Part shown: positions 32,986 to 43,173 of the stretch, piece by piece
How the letters are laid out: the number at the start of each line of letters is the position of its first letter
Numbering within the stretch: the stretch's first letter is position 1
Notes under the pieces: generated by a model
Databases searched by the model: none
What the model was told of the DNA's origin: nothing
The model's input: only the letters and a program-made list of their open reading frames with translations
Origin: Azotimanducus sp965220185
Lineage (GTDB): Bacteria > Pseudomonadota > Gammaproteobacteria > Pseudomonadales > Azotimanducaceae
Length of the DNA stretch: 64,000 nucleotides
NCBI GenBank assembly: GCA_965220185.1
Contig: OZ244807.1
Coordinates: forward strand, 1,426,001-1,490,000
Direction: 5' to 3'
Program-made: the position numbers and the translations under genes

Positions 32986-35900
32986 TGCTTGTCGGCCTCG
33001 TCATCCTCTTCAAACATCCGATCCCAGTCAGTGATCGAATCAATGAAAGCTTGCTCGTAGGCTTCGCCCGGCCTGCCTAAGAGGGCATTGCCAGCTTCTT
33101 TACGCATCAATTCGAAGAAGGCTCTCGTTTTTTCCGCCTCGGGGTCCTCGTCTGAGATGGCTTCAGGCAAGGCGTGCTGCCATTCGGCAGTTTGAACGCT
33201 CAAGTACACGATCCGGGCGATGGCAAATGCGAGTTCTTTCGGTTGCTCGAACCAATGGTTGGGGTTGTTCACGATGCCGCTGTGCCTGTCCTTGGTCACG
33301 CGATACCGATCAATGAACCATTCTAGGGGTGTGCGGCCGTTCACTCGGTACAGATGCGCAGCGGCTGGAATCTGCGTGAGCTGGATATGTTCATTGACGG
33401 CCAGCGCCGTGCGTGCTTCATCGACGAAGCGCATGGCTTTGTTGCCGAGGCGGAAGTGGTGTGGTTCGGGCGAGCCGCTGCCAGCAAACTCTATCTTGAG
33501 TGGCCATTCCTCGCAGGATTCAAAACTTATGTGCAGCTCGGCGAGTCGCGATCCTGCTTTGGCGAACGCATCGAAGTCGGGTGCGAACGGAATGCGCGGC
33601 AGTTCCTTGGGGAGGCTGTTCTCGAAGCGTGCTCGGTAGGCGGGCGCGTTGAGGATGCCGTAGACGTAGTCGAAGATGTCGTCCTTTGTGATGTCGTTGC
33701 GACCGTAGTGGGCGCGGAAGGTGCGCAGGGCGTGGTCGGTGATGTTGTCGATGCGCACGAGGTCTGCGCCGTCGTTGAAGAGATCGCCTTGCGCATCGCC
33801 GCGTTGCTCGAAGCGGTAGCGCGGGAAGCACTGTCCCTTGGAAATCAGCTCAAGGTCAGGCATGGCATCGACCATGAGCGCTGAGAATGGTTTTGTCGAG
33901 CCGATGCCCGTCACGGATATGGCACGATTCTCGCTGTCGGGTGTGGGGAAGATGTCATGAGTTCTTGCAGGCCGTTGCGCAAATAAGTGGTCGGCGTAGA
34001 GATGCAGAGTTACAAACGGCCTGTATAAGACGCTTCGTATCTTTGAGGTGGAAAACTCGGCTACGATGCCTTTCCTTTTATGAGATTTGAGTTTTTCATC
34101 CCAGTGAATATTGGGCGAAGCAGCTTCATCAGATTGATAGGCGTCTACCATTCTGCTCACAATCTCCGCGCACTGAGTTTTAGAAAAGTTGTAGAGATAA
34201 TCGTCTCGTCCGGTCTTGTATCCGTTGCTGAATAACTCAAAAATAGCCGCTCCGCTCTTGCCAGCCTTCGCCTCCTTGGATCCCATTGGGTACAAGTTCT
34301 GGAATTCCCGATCCCGTTGGTTAATCCAGTCGTGCTGCTGATTCGGCTGGACCTCCTGCCAGTCTTCAACGCCATTGATCGATGCCCAATCTCGTAGCGC
34401 TTTCAGCTTTTCGTCGCGCTTTAGGTAGTCGCCGATGTCTCGGTAGAGAATCCGGCAGCCCTGGTGCGTCGCGTCTGGATTACGCACGAAAATCGAAATC
34501 GCAACCGGTGCCCGCGAGCCTTGTCCGAATATCTTGCCGCCCTCTCTTCGTGAGCGCTCGCCTTGAGTGCGCTGGTTGCCACGCAAATTCACCACCCAAA
34601 TGGAACTGAACTCCTCGGCAAGGCACGCGCGCACGCCCGAATCCACATTGCCGTCAATCCACGAGCCGTTGGTGACAAACGCCACCACACCCTTCTCTCC
34701 GATACGGTCGGACGCCCAGCGAATCGCCATCTTGTAGGTGTCATAGAGGCTATTCTTGAGCGTCGCATTCGACCGCGTTGCGTAGGTTTCTGCTACGCGA
34801 CGCTCAAGCTCGGGATAGTCCACATTCGGATTGTCATCCGCCGAACTCGCCTGCCCCACGCTCCAAGGCGGATTCCCGACAATCACCTGAATCGGCATCT
34901 TTTGTTGACGCTCGGCGCGCTGACTATTCCCAGGCAGCCATTCTTTCGGGAAGCTCGTGCGATTGGTGTGCAAGTTGAAGGTGTCAGTGAGGACGATGCC
35001 TTCGTAGGCTTCGTAGTCACTGTTGACTCGCCCGCGATACGCCTCTTCGATATGAATCGCCGCAATGTAGTAGGCGAGCAGCACAATCTCGTTGGCGTGC
35101 AGCTCTTCGCGGAACTTGCGGGCAACGTCTGCATCCGAAATAAGCGCCGACTGCAAGAGTCGCACAATGAAAACGCCCGTCCCAGTGAAGGGGTCGAGCA
35201 CATGCACGCCCTCATCGGAGAGTCCGCGCCCAAACTCGTTTCGCAAGACATCATCAGCGCTGTGCAGGATGAAATCGACGACTTCGGTCGGCGTATAGAC
35301 AATCCCTAAGCGCTCGGCGTCTTTTTTGAGCGCGGTCGAAAAGAACTTCTGGTAGAGCTCCATCAACACGCTTTGCCGCGCTTCGGCGTTGTCGAGGCCG
35401 CGTGCGCGCAGCCGGACGCTCTCGTAGAAGCCTTCCAAATCGCGCACTTCGTTCTCCATGCCGAACTCGCCAAAATCCTTGCGAAGCTCATCGAGCGCCC
35501 TCGCGACCGGATTGCCAGCGGCGAAGTCGTAGCCATCAAAGAGCGCATCGAACACCGGCTGCGTGAGGATGTGCTGCGCCATCATGTCGATAGCGCTTGC
35601 GTCTGTGATCGACTCGTTGATGGAGACGCGCAATTCTTGGCGGAACGCATCGAACCATTCCTTGAGGTCGATGTTCTTGGGGTCGGCGAGAAGATTGCCG
35701 ATGCGAAGCACAAGGCGCGCGAAAATATCGGCGACATCCTGTGCCCAGTTCTCCCAATACTTGCGGTCGCCGCACTTGTCCACGATCTTGGCGTAAATGG
35801 CGCCCGGCGGTAGCGTCATCGGTGGAAAAGGTATTTCTTCCTGCGCCGATGGAATGCTTGGGGCATCGCCGCTAAATATGATGCGCTCGGTCGGCGTTCT

Positions 35901-37817
35901 ATTGAGGTCAATCTGGTTGATCTCGGCATCAAGCCGATCATCGTGCGAGCGCAGCGCTTGCAGCACGCTCCATACGACATCGAAGTCGTTGCCCGAATTA
36001 AGCGCTTCTGCCGGGTCCTTGTCTGCGGTGACCGCGACCGGCAGCACGATGTAGCCGTATTCCTTGCCCTCCGCTTTGCGCATGACGCGGCCAACGGCTT
36101 GCACGATATCGACCATGCTCTTGCGCTCGGTCATAAACAGCACGGCGTCGAGTGCTGGCACGTCGATGCCTTCGGAGAGGCATCGTGCGTTGGAGAGGAT
36201 GCGGCAAGTTCCCGGCGTCGAATCTTTGAGCCATTCGATCTTGGCTTTGCGCTCAAGCGCATTCCTGCGGCCGTCCACATGTTCGGTCTCGCAATTGAGC
36301 GCGGTTGCTCTTTCGTTCTCAGGGAGCATGGCGTGCGCTTGCTCAATCAGGCCAGGCCAGTGCTTGGCGAGCCGTTCGGAGGAAGAGATTCGGTTGGTGA
36401 AGGCGATGGCGCGAGCGAGCGGATTGAGGTTGCGCGCTTCTGGCGGCGCGTTTTCTGGGTTCTGCAAAGCCCGCCAGCAGCCAATGATCTTGGCGGCGTC
36501 AGTCAAATTGATCGTGCCGTCGGTGGTGGCGAGGTGAGCTTGCAGCGCTTTGTTTACATGCGCTTCAGAGAGCGCGAACACGACCACCTTGTAGTCCGAG
36601 AGCAGGTTCTGGTCAACCGCGCGCGAGAAGGGTAGGCGATGCAGTTCGGGGCCGTAGGTCGATGCCTCGTCCATGGAAAACACTTCGATATCGCGACTCG
36701 CCGCCTTGGTCTTGGCGCTCTGCGTGTAGAGGCGCGGCGTCGCCGTCATGTAGAGGCGCTTTGCGCCGTGAATGCGCGTCTTGTCGTGTACCAGCACAAA
36801 CGGGGACGTGGCATCCTCGGCGGGACTGTCGATGCCGGTGGTGCGATGCGCTTCGTCACAGAGAATCAACTCGAAGCCAGGTGCACCAGCCGCTTGCGAT
36901 TGTTCGATCAGCGGCAGTGACTGATAGGTGCAGAAGGCGACGGTCATGGCGTCATGCGAGGATTCGGCAAGCGCCTTGGCAATTGCTGTCGGATCCGTGG
37001 TGACAGGAATCTCAAGTTCCTCAATGGGCGCGTCTTCGTCGTCGTTGCCAGCGCGAGTATCCGAGCAGATGCCGATGTAGCGATGTGCGCATCCTCGCTG
37101 CCCGGCCCATTCGCGCATGGATTGCTGTAGGAGCGAGATGGAGGGGACGAGATAGAGCACGCGGCCACCAATGCCAGCCATCGCTTCGGCGATTCTGAGC
37201 GCCGTGAAGGTCTTGCCTGTGCCGCAGGCCATGATGAGCTGGCCGCGATCATGTGTCTGCAAGCCGTCAATGACAGCATTGAAGGCAACTTGCTGATGCG
37301 GACGCAGCGAGAAGGGTTGCTGGCGCAGCTTGAGGTCTTCGGGCGTGTCGTGCACAAGGTCAGGCCAGTCGAACTGAGCGCTTGCGAGGTCGTCAAAGCG
37401 AAGGACTTGGCACATTGGCTTCGTGTTTTCCACCGTCTTCCTGGCGTTCGAGTTCCAGCTGCCGCCCGTGTCGACAAAGATGCGCGCTGTGAAACATGGC
37501 TTCGCCGAGGCTGAGATGAAGGAATCGACGTCTGGCTTTGCTATGCGGGTGGTCGGCGCATAGCACTTGCACTGAATCGCGCAGAATCCGCCGTCCTGCT
37601 GCTTCGCCACGAGGTCAATGCCTATATCTTGGCCATCGAAGCCATCTTGGGCGGCGGCCCATTCTTCCCAGCGCTGCACCTGCACGAAGCGCGTCTCATA
37701 GAGCGGATCTTCGGTGAAATAAGTCTTCATCAAGCGCTCGAACATGCGCCCTTTCTCGGTCTCGCTGCTTGCGATGGCGCGAATTTGGTTGAGGGTGTGA
37801 TGGAAGCTGTTCGCCAA
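32982..37817 (-). CDS. Type ISP restriction-modification enzyme (single polypeptide)
   Basis: A 1611-residue protein of the LlaGI/LlaBIII kind, slightly longer than the usual about 1570. An N-terminal Mrr-like nuclease has Asp68 in DIGIDLVAKQ and the AIQCKCYA motif at 80-87. An SF2 translocase follows: MACGTGKT at 196-203, DEAH at 321-324, MTATPRLY, and QAVGRVMRKAEG. An N6-adenine methyltransferase has VLDPFTGTGVFIVRLL near 876 and VIVGNPPWSVG near 981. The last 500 residues would be the target-recognition domain. The start is TTG, the first possible start after an upstream stop. All motifs look intact. The gene is translationally coupled to the MazF-like gene. Confidence 0.92.
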   Translation of the reverse strand: MANSFHHTLNQIRAIASSETEKGRMFERLMKTYFTEDPLYETRFVQVQRWEEWAAAQDGFDGQDIGIDLVAKQQDGGFCAIQCKCYAPTTRIAKPDVDSFISASAKPCFTARIFVDTGGSWNSNARKTVENTKPMCQVLRFDDLASAQFDWPDLVHDTPEDLKLRQQPFSLRPHQQVAFNAVIDGLQTHDRGQLIMACGTGKTFTALRIAEAMAGIGGRVLYLVPSISLLQQSMREWAGQRGCAHRYIGICSDTRAGNDDEDAPIEELEIPVTTDPTAIAKALAESSHDAMTVAFCTYQSLPLIEQSQAAGAPGFELILCDEAHRTTGIDSPAEDATSPFVLVHDKTRIHGAKRLYMTATPRLYTQSAKTKAASRDIEVFSMDEASTYGPELHRLPFSRAVDQNLLSDYKVVVFALSEAHVNKALQAHLATTDGTINLTDAAKIIGCWRALQNPENAPPEARNLNPLARAIAFTNRISSSERLAKHWPGLIEQAHAMLPENERATALNCETEHVDGRRNALERKAKIEWLKDSTPGTCRILSNARCLSEGIDVPALDAVLFMTERKSMVDIVQAVGRVMRKAEGKEYGYIVLPVAVTADKDPAEALNSGNDFDVVWSVLQALRSHDDRLDAEINQIDLNRTPTERIIFSGDAPSIPSAQEEIPFPPMTLPPGAIYAKIVDKCGDRKYWENWAQDVADIFARLVLRIGNLLADPKNIDLKEWFDAFRQELRVSINESITDASAIDMMAQHILTQPVFDALFDGYDFAAGNPVARALDELRKDFGEFGMENEVRDLEGFYESVRLRARGLDNAEARQSVLMELYQKFFSTALKKDAERLGIVYTPTEVVDFILHSADDVLRNEFGRGLSDEGVHVLDPFTGTGVFIVRLLQSALISDADVARKFREELHANEIVLLAYYIAAIHIEEAYRGRVNSDYEAYEGIVLTDTFNLHTNRTSFPKEWLPGNSQRAERQQKMPIQVIVGNPPWSVGQASSADDNPNVDYPELERRVAETYATRSNATLKNSLYDTYKMAIRWASDRIGEKGVVAFVTNGSWIDGNVDSGVRACLAEEFSSIWVVNLRGNQRTQGERSRREGGKIFGQGSRAPVAISIFVRNPDATHQGCRILYRDIGDYLKRDEKLKALRDWASINGVEDWQEVQPNQQHDWINQRDREFQNLYPMGSKEAKAGKSGAAIFELFSNGYKTGRDDYLYNFSKTQCAEIVSRMVDAYQSDEAASPNIHWDEKLKSHKRKGIVAEFSTSKIRSVLYRPFVTLHLYADHLFAQRPARTHDIFPTPDSENRAISVTGIGSTKPFSALMVDAMPDLELISKGQCFPRYRFEQRGDAQGDLFNDGADLVRIDNITDHALRTFRAHYGRNDITKDDIFDYVYGILNAPAYRARFENSLPKELPRIPFAPDFDAFAKAGSRLAELHISFESCEEWPLKIEFAGSGSPEPHHFRLGNKAMRFVDEARTALAVNEHIQLTQIPAAAHLYRVNGRTPLEWFIDRYRVTKDRHSGIVNNPNHWFEQPKELAFAIARIVYLSVQTAEWQHALPEAISDEDPEAEKTRAFFELMRKEAGNALLGRPGEAYEQAFIDSITDWDRMFEEDDEADKQ

Positions 37818-37873
37818 GGCTCTGATCTCAGGCGTGCGTTTGCGCGAAGCTTAGCAAGATATGCTTGGGTCTG

Positions 37874-38281
37874 ATGAGACCGTGTTTGGCGAGATCACAG
37901 GCGATGCCGTTTAATGCGGCGAGGCAGGACGGCTGCGAAGTGAACTGCCTTGTGGTGCCAGAGGCGAAAATTGCCGAGAAGCGTCGCTACTTGGGCGGGT
38001 TTTGGCGCGCTGTTGTGCGCGATGGCGTTGTCATCGCTGGCGAGTGGCAGAATCAAAACAAAGGAGAGCGTTTGCTGATGGACAAAATGACCTTCTTAAG
38101 GCACCTTGGAGCTGCGCATAAGCGGATGGTGAGCGGTGCGCAAGCATATCGTTTGATCGGAACAGATGGGCGTCCATCGTTTGTTCGGAGAGCGGATGAT
38201 TCAGGAACGCACGCGCCAAATGTCGCCGCGCTTCTCAAGCATCAAGACGAATTGTTGCAAGTGCTAGAAGGGAGGCGCTAG
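37874..38281 (+). CDS. Hypothetical protein
   Basis: About 135 residues from ATG 37874 (ATG 37904 and TTG 37865 are alternatives; none has a good ribosome binding site). Sequence such as KRRYLGGFWRAVVRDGVVIA and KMTFLRHLGAAHKRMVSGAQ looks protein-like, but I recognise no domain. Its stop overlaps the stop of the convergent ATPase gene by 4 bp. Confidence 0.4.
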   Translation: MRPCLARSQAMPFNAARQDGCEVNCLVVPEAKIAEKRRYLGGFWRAVVRDGVVIAGEWQNQNKGERLLMDKMTFLRHLGAAHKRMVSGAQAYRLIGTDGRPSFVRRADDSGTHAPNVAALLKHQDELLQVLEGRR

Positions 38282-39426
38282 AAAATCCCGTCCCCATGCA
38301 ATAACTCAAGGAAATGCGTGTGCGGCATAATCTCAATGCCGTCTATGACGCGCCTGTCCGCTTCGGCGCTCACAATGATGGCGCGTCTCGGAGCGCACTC
38401 CTCCACAAACGCTCTCATCGGACGCAGATCATTGGCACGCACCCGCGACTTGGCTTCTACTGCGATTTCACCCTTGCCAAGTACGAAATCCACTTCAAGG
38501 CCGCTCTTTGTTCGCCAGAATTGAATAGGGTAGTCCTTCTCTTGATAGCTGCGCGCCGCAATGATCTCAAGTAGCAGGAAGTGCTCGAATGCCTTGCCAA
38601 ACTCGCTACCAGAGGCGCTCGTAACACTGCGCTTGCAGACCTGATTCGCGACGCCGAGGTCGAACAGGTAGAACTTTGGCGCTGCGAGGATGCTCTGCCG
38701 GCCTTCGTGACGCCGAAATGGGTAAATGAGATGGGCAATCAAGGTGTCTTGAAGTATCTCGAAATAGCTCTGCACTGTTTTGGCCGATACGCCGCAGTCT
38801 CGTGCGATCGCGGCATAGTTGAGCAATTCGCCGTGGCAGAATTTGAGCGCTTCAAAGAACCTGCTGAACGCCTCGATATTGCGCGTGAGTCCTTCTCCCA
38901 TGACCTCTTGGGCGAGGTAGTCGCGAGTGTAGGCTGCGAGCGAACGGCGATATTGAGCCTTGGTGTAGATATCCGGCAACAGTCCGCGATTCATCGCCTG
39001 CAGAAGATTGATATTGGGTACTTCGGGATAGGTGAGCGGGAAGAGCTCGTAGCGCCAAGCACGTCCACCGAGTAGGTTGACGCCCGCTCTCTTGAGTTTC
39101 ACTGCACTCGATCCACACAGCACGAATGACAAGCCGCGAGTCTCGATGAGTCTGTGAACTTCATCGAGCAGCGCCGGGACCTTTTGGATTTCATCGATGA
39201 TCACCGGGCCAGCGAGAGTTTGCGAGGGTTTCGACGCTAATTCTTCGGCGAGTCTCGAAGGGCGTGCTGCGAAGCGGAACCTGAGGTCAAAATCGAGCAG
39301 GTCGAAAAAGAGCGCATTCGGAAACCTCGTGCGCAAGAGCGTTGATTTGCCGGTTTGACGTGCGCCCCAAAGAAAAGCGGACTGTCCGCTCGGCAGTTCG
39401 AAACGCAATGTTCGACTGAAACTCAT
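38278..39426 (-). CDS. AAA_14/DUF4143 ATPase
   Basis: A 382-residue ATPase of the AAA_14 plus DUF4143 type. Walker A is LWGARQTGKSTLL at 19-31, Walker B VIIDEIQKVPALLDEVH near 95, with the sensor FVLCGSSAVKLKRAG. The C-terminal DUF4143 half has YYWRT-type nuclease-like features (PIQFWRTKSGLEVDFVLGKG, IAVEAKSRV), an E-x-K pattern common to this family. The biological role of these proteins is unknown. A relative at 46255-47843 is disrupted. Two 23-bp direct repeats lie immediately before the start codon. Confidence 0.85.
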   Translation of the reverse strand: MSFSRTLRFELPSGQSAFLWGARQTGKSTLLRTRFPNALFFDLLDFDLRFRFAARPSRLAEELASKPSQTLAGPVIIDEIQKVPALLDEVHRLIETRGLSFVLCGSSAVKLKRAGVNLLGGRAWRYELFPLTYPEVPNINLLQAMNRGLLPDIYTKAQYRRSLAAYTRDYLAQEVMGEGLTRNIEAFSRFFEALKFCHGELLNYAAIARDCGVSAKTVQSYFEILQDTLIAHLIYPFRRHEGRQSILAAPKFYLFDLGVANQVCKRSVTSASGSEFGKAFEHFLLLEIIAARSYQEKDYPIQFWRTKSGLEVDFVLGKGEIAVEAKSRVRANDLRPMRAFVEECAPRRAIIVSAEADRRVIDGIEIMPHTHFLELLHGDGIF

Positions 39427-39480
39427 CAGAAATAAATTCCTGAATAGTTGAACTAAACAGAAGTATATTCCTGATTAGTT
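39427..39480 (-). promoter_or_regulatory. Two 23-bp direct repeats at the DUF4143 ATPase start
   Basis: On the gene strand, AACTAATCAGGAATATACTT+CTG and AACTATTCAGGAATTTATTT+CTG differ at only three positions, and their start points are 31 bp apart, about three helical turns. The downstream copy abuts the ATG and contains the AGGA that would serve as ribosome binding site. They look like operator half-sites for autoregulation at the transcriptional or translational level. Confidence 0.6.
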
Positions 39481-39499
39481 CATTTAGCAAACGGCCCTG

Positions 39500-41410
39500 C
39501 TACGCCTGTCCGCGCCGCGACATCGCCCGTTCGATCACTTCCGGATCAGTCTCCTGATCCACAAACTGTAGCTTGTGCAAAGTCGCATAGAGGCCGTCTT
39601 GTTCAAGCAGCGCCTCATGCGAGCCGATCTCTTCGACGCGCCCGTGGTGCAGCACCAGCACGCGGTTCGCTTCCTGAATCGTTTGCAGCCGGTGCGCGAT
39701 GATGATCGACGTTCGATCCTTGGTGATTTCGCGAAGCGCAGCCTGAATCAGCCCTTCGGTTTGCGTGTCGATGTTGGCGGTCGCTTCGTCGAGCACAAGA
39801 ATCTCAGGGTCTGCGGCGAGGACGCGCGCGAAGGCAAGAAGCTGACGTTGCCCTTGCGAGAGATTGCGCCCGCGTTCAGAGAGTTCAGTATCGTAGCCCT
39901 TGGGCAGCTCGCGAATGAAAGCGTCTGCACCGACTTCACGCGCGGCCTCAATCGCTTGTTCGCGACTGATCTTCGGGTTCGATAGCGCGATGTTGTGGTG
40001 GATGCTGCCAGCGAAGACGTGAAAGTCTTGCAGCACGACGCCGATTCGTGTGCGCAAGTCCCGCGTGTGAATCTGGTTGATGTCAATGCCGTCAAGAAAA
40101 ATCTGGCCGTCGTCAAAGTCATAGAAGCGTGCGAGCAAGCGAACAAGCGTGCTTTTCCCCGATCCGGTTGGTCCGACAATGGCGAGCGATTCGCCCGCTG
40201 CAATCGAAAATGACACATCATGCAGCACCGGATTGCCGGGTTCGTAGGCGAAGTCGAGATGCCGGAATTCAACGTCGCCCGCGAGCCGCTCTGTGAGCTT
40301 GATAGGCTCGGAAGGCTCGTGGATTCGCTCGTCCCAGTCGAGCGCTTGAAATATCCGCTCGCCGCTCGCCATGGCGCGAAACAGCAGATTGGTCTGTTCG
40401 CCAAGCATGACGATGGGATAGAACAGCATGTCGAGGTAGCGCGTGAACAAAATGAGCGCGCCGAGCGAGATCTGCTCCTGAATGACGGCGCCGCCGCCGT
40501 ACCAGACGACGATTCCAACCGCGGCGGCGGTCAGCGAATCAATAAAAGCGTGGTAGAGGGTCTCGATGCGCATGGAGCGCGTCTCCGCTGCAAGATTCTC
40601 TTCGTTGACCCCTTGGTAGCGTTCGAGATTGGCGGCTTCTCGACCAGAGAGCTGCACGATGCCAAGCCCGGCGAGGTTCTCCTGCAAGTTCTGGTTGAGC
40701 GTTGAGACGCTTTGCCTCACTTGGCGGAAGAGTTCTCGCGACGCCTTGCGAAAGAGCGCGGTGACGAGGCCGACGAGCGGCAGAATGCACAGAAGGAGCA
40801 CGCTCAGCTTGATGTCAATCGAGACAATAATGACGAGCGCGACTGCGAACGGAACGAACTCGCCGACGAGACTCCCCAAGCCCCGGAAGGACTCGAATAG
40901 CGCTTCAATGTCGTTGGTGACGCGCGTCATGACGCGCCCCACCGCGACGCGGTCATAAAACGAGGACGGGCGCGTCAGCAAGTGCTTGAAAAGGTCACGC
41001 CTGAGGTCGCGCAGTCCATTCAGGACGGCTCTTGTGAGAGTGAGCGTGTGCTGATGGCGAAGCAGCGCCCAAGCAAGCTGCAGCACGCCATAGATGAGGC
41101 AGGCCGCGGCAATCGGCGAGAAATCAAGCGCGCTTGACAGCCATTCCTGTAGCGCCACCATGCCGAGCGAGGGCGTTTCCTGGGTGCCGAGAATGATATG
41201 GTCAATGACCACCACCGTGAACACGATTGGCATGAGCACGGCAAAGAAGGACGCAAGCAGAACGAGCGCGGCGCTCAGGAGCAGCGTCGCACGGTAGGGC
41301 TGAAGCCATGCCCACAGCCTTTGCAGGAGGCGCATGTTGAGGATTTCGCCGGATAAATCCGCATCAAACATAGAGTGGTCGCGGGGCGCTTGCTTTGCTT
41401 GGCTCGTCAT
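39500..41410 (-). CDS. ABC exporter half-transporter (catalytically competent partner)
   Basis: About 636 residues from the ATG at 41410, which overlaps the stop of the partner gene (ATGA). An N-terminal six-helix transmembrane domain is followed by an ATPase with Walker A VGPTGSGKSTLVRLL, signature NLSQGQRQLLAFARVLAADP and Walker B EILVLDEATANID, which has the catalytic Glu. With the preceding gene it forms a heterodimeric multidrug or lipid-type exporter. Confidence 0.9.
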   Translation of the reverse strand: MTSQAKQAPRDHSMFDADLSGEILNMRLLQRLWAWLQPYRATLLLSAALVLLASFFAVLMPIVFTVVVIDHIILGTQETPSLGMVALQEWLSSALDFSPIAAACLIYGVLQLAWALLRHQHTLTLTRAVLNGLRDLRRDLFKHLLTRPSSFYDRVAVGRVMTRVTNDIEALFESFRGLGSLVGEFVPFAVALVIIVSIDIKLSVLLLCILPLVGLVTALFRKASRELFRQVRQSVSTLNQNLQENLAGLGIVQLSGREAANLERYQGVNEENLAAETRSMRIETLYHAFIDSLTAAAVGIVVWYGGGAVIQEQISLGALILFTRYLDMLFYPIVMLGEQTNLLFRAMASGERIFQALDWDERIHEPSEPIKLTERLAGDVEFRHLDFAYEPGNPVLHDVSFSIAAGESLAIVGPTGSGKSTLVRLLARFYDFDDGQIFLDGIDINQIHTRDLRTRIGVVLQDFHVFAGSIHHNIALSNPKISREQAIEAAREVGADAFIRELPKGYDTELSERGRNLSQGQRQLLAFARVLAADPEILVLDEATANIDTQTEGLIQAALREITKDRTSIIIAHRLQTIQEANRVLVLHHGRVEEIGSHEALLEQDGLYATLHKLQFVDQETDPEVIERAMSRRGQA

Positions 41411-43173
41411 GCGCGCGCCGCCACGGCATCCCACACAGAATCAACATCGCGGCGCCCCTCGCGCTGCAGCATCTCAAGGGCGGCAAACAGGCCGCCTTGC
41501 GCAATCAGTTCGCTCGGCGCGCCTTGCTCGACGATGCGACCTTGGTCGAAAATCACCACGCGATTCGCGTGCCGCGCAGTTGAGACGCGATGCGAGACCA
41601 TGAGTGTCGTCTTGCCGTGTCTGAGCGTGCGCAGTCCCGTGAGAATACGGTCCTCGGTTTGGGTATCGACGCTGGCAAAGCAATCGTCGAGCAGGAGCAC
41701 TGGTGCGTCGCGAATGAAGCCGCGCGCGAGGGTTGCGCGCTGCTTTTGTCCGCCCGAAAGCGTTGTGCCGCGCTCCCCAATCACCGTGTCTAGCTGCTCT
41801 GGGAGCGTCCGGATGGTCTCACTAAGCGTGGCGGCTTCGGAAGCGAGCCAGATGCGATCATCTTCGCGCCCGAGATCGTCGTAGGTGAGATTGCTGCGCA
41901 TGGGCTCGCTGAACAGGAACGCATCTTGCGGCACGAGCGCGACTTGGCTTCGTAGCTGCGCCAAGGAAAAATCACGAATCGGATACCCGTCGAGCCGCAT
42001 ATCGTCTGCTGGCGAATCCAAGAAGCGCACAATCAAGTTGAGCAGCGTCGACTTGCCGCTGCCAACCCGCCCCATAATGGCAATCGTCTCGCCACGCTTG
42101 ATTTCGATCGAGACCCCGTCAAGCGCCTTTGCATCGGTTCCCGGATAGCTATACGAAAGACCTTCAAGGCTAATATCGCCTGCAATGTGTGTCGGCACAT
42201 GCGGCTTCGGCGTATCAGCAATCTCGGGGTCAAGATCGAAGACCTCAAAGAGCCTTGTCGAAGCCACCGCGCCGCGCTGAATGAGGTTGACAATAAAGCC
42301 AGCCACGCGAAACGGCTGCACCACCATGTTTAGGTACATGACAAACGCGAGCAGGGTGCCGACCGTGATCTCGCCATTGAGCGCAAGCGTGCCGCCGAAG
42401 CCAAGAATAATCAATGTCGAAATGGCCGCAAGGCTCGGCATCCAAGCAGTCATGTGCGAATTGATAGCGGCTTGATCGTAGAAGGCGTCGGCGTAGATTT
42501 GATTGGTGCGACCGAAGCGCTTGAGTTCATGTTGTTCCTGCACCATCGCTTGGATGGTGCGAATGCCGGAGAGAGATTCCTGCACGTGTGCGCCCAAGTC
42601 CGAGAGCCGCTCTTGCACATGCGCCGAAGTGATGCCCATTCGACGCGAGCAATACCAGGCGTGTACGACCACGAAAGGCAGGGGTGGCAATACCGCGAGT
42701 GTAAGCATCGGTGACAGCGCGAGCATGTAGCCAAAGCCGACAATCGTGGCGAACACCAGGATTACAAGCAAGATCGTGCCCATGGAAAAGAGCCGTTGAA
42801 TGAGCGCGATGTCGGCGACCGCGCGCGTCATCATGTCGCCAATAGTATGGCGGTTGAAGAAGTGCATGCCTTGGCTTTGCAGGCTTCGGTACAGTCGTTC
42901 GCGAAGATCGAAGGCAACGCGCAGCCCGACAAGACGCACGGTCATGCGTGCAAGGCTTACCACGCCGAATCGACTGAAGACCGCGGCGAAGATGCCTACG
43001 ACCAGGATCAGCACATCGGGATTGCCCGCGGCGAGCCGGTCAATTGATCGTGCGAGCAAAAGCGGCACGGCACCTTCGAGCAGGCGCGCGACAAAGAACG
43101 CCGAAATGCCAAGGATGAGCAAGCCTCGCTGCTTGACGACATATTCGCGAAGTCGTAGGAGCGATTTCAGCAT
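41407..43173 (-). CDS. ABC exporter half-transporter (degenerate ATP site)
   Basis: A 588-residue half-transporter with an N-terminal transmembrane domain and an ATPase: Walker A IMGRVGSGKSTLLNLI, signature TLSGGQKQRATLARGF and Walker B VLLLDDCFASVDTQTE. The residue that is Glu in competent sites is Asp here (LLDD), as in MdlA and other degenerate members of heterodimeric exporters. It overlaps the preceding DUF482 gene by 7 bp and the following partner by 4 bp, so the three are one transcription unit. Confidence 0.9.
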   Translation of the reverse strand: MLKSLLRLREYVVKQRGLLILGISAFFVARLLEGAVPLLLARSIDRLAAGNPDVLILVVGIFAAVFSRFGVVSLARMTVRLVGLRVAFDLRERLYRSLQSQGMHFFNRHTIGDMMTRAVADIALIQRLFSMGTILLVILVFATIVGFGYMLALSPMLTLAVLPPLPFVVVHAWYCSRRMGITSAHVQERLSDLGAHVQESLSGIRTIQAMVQEQHELKRFGRTNQIYADAFYDQAAINSHMTAWMPSLAAISTLIILGFGGTLALNGEITVGTLLAFVMYLNMVVQPFRVAGFIVNLIQRGAVASTRLFEVFDLDPEIADTPKPHVPTHIAGDISLEGLSYSYPGTDAKALDGVSIEIKRGETIAIMGRVGSGKSTLLNLIVRFLDSPADDMRLDGYPIRDFSLAQLRSQVALVPQDAFLFSEPMRSNLTYDDLGREDDRIWLASEAATLSETIRTLPEQLDTVIGERGTTLSGGQKQRATLARGFIRDAPVLLLDDCFASVDTQTEDRILTGLRTLRHGKTTLMVSHRVSTARHANRVVIFDQGRIVEQGAPSELIAQGGLFAALEMLQREGRRDVDSVWDAVAARA

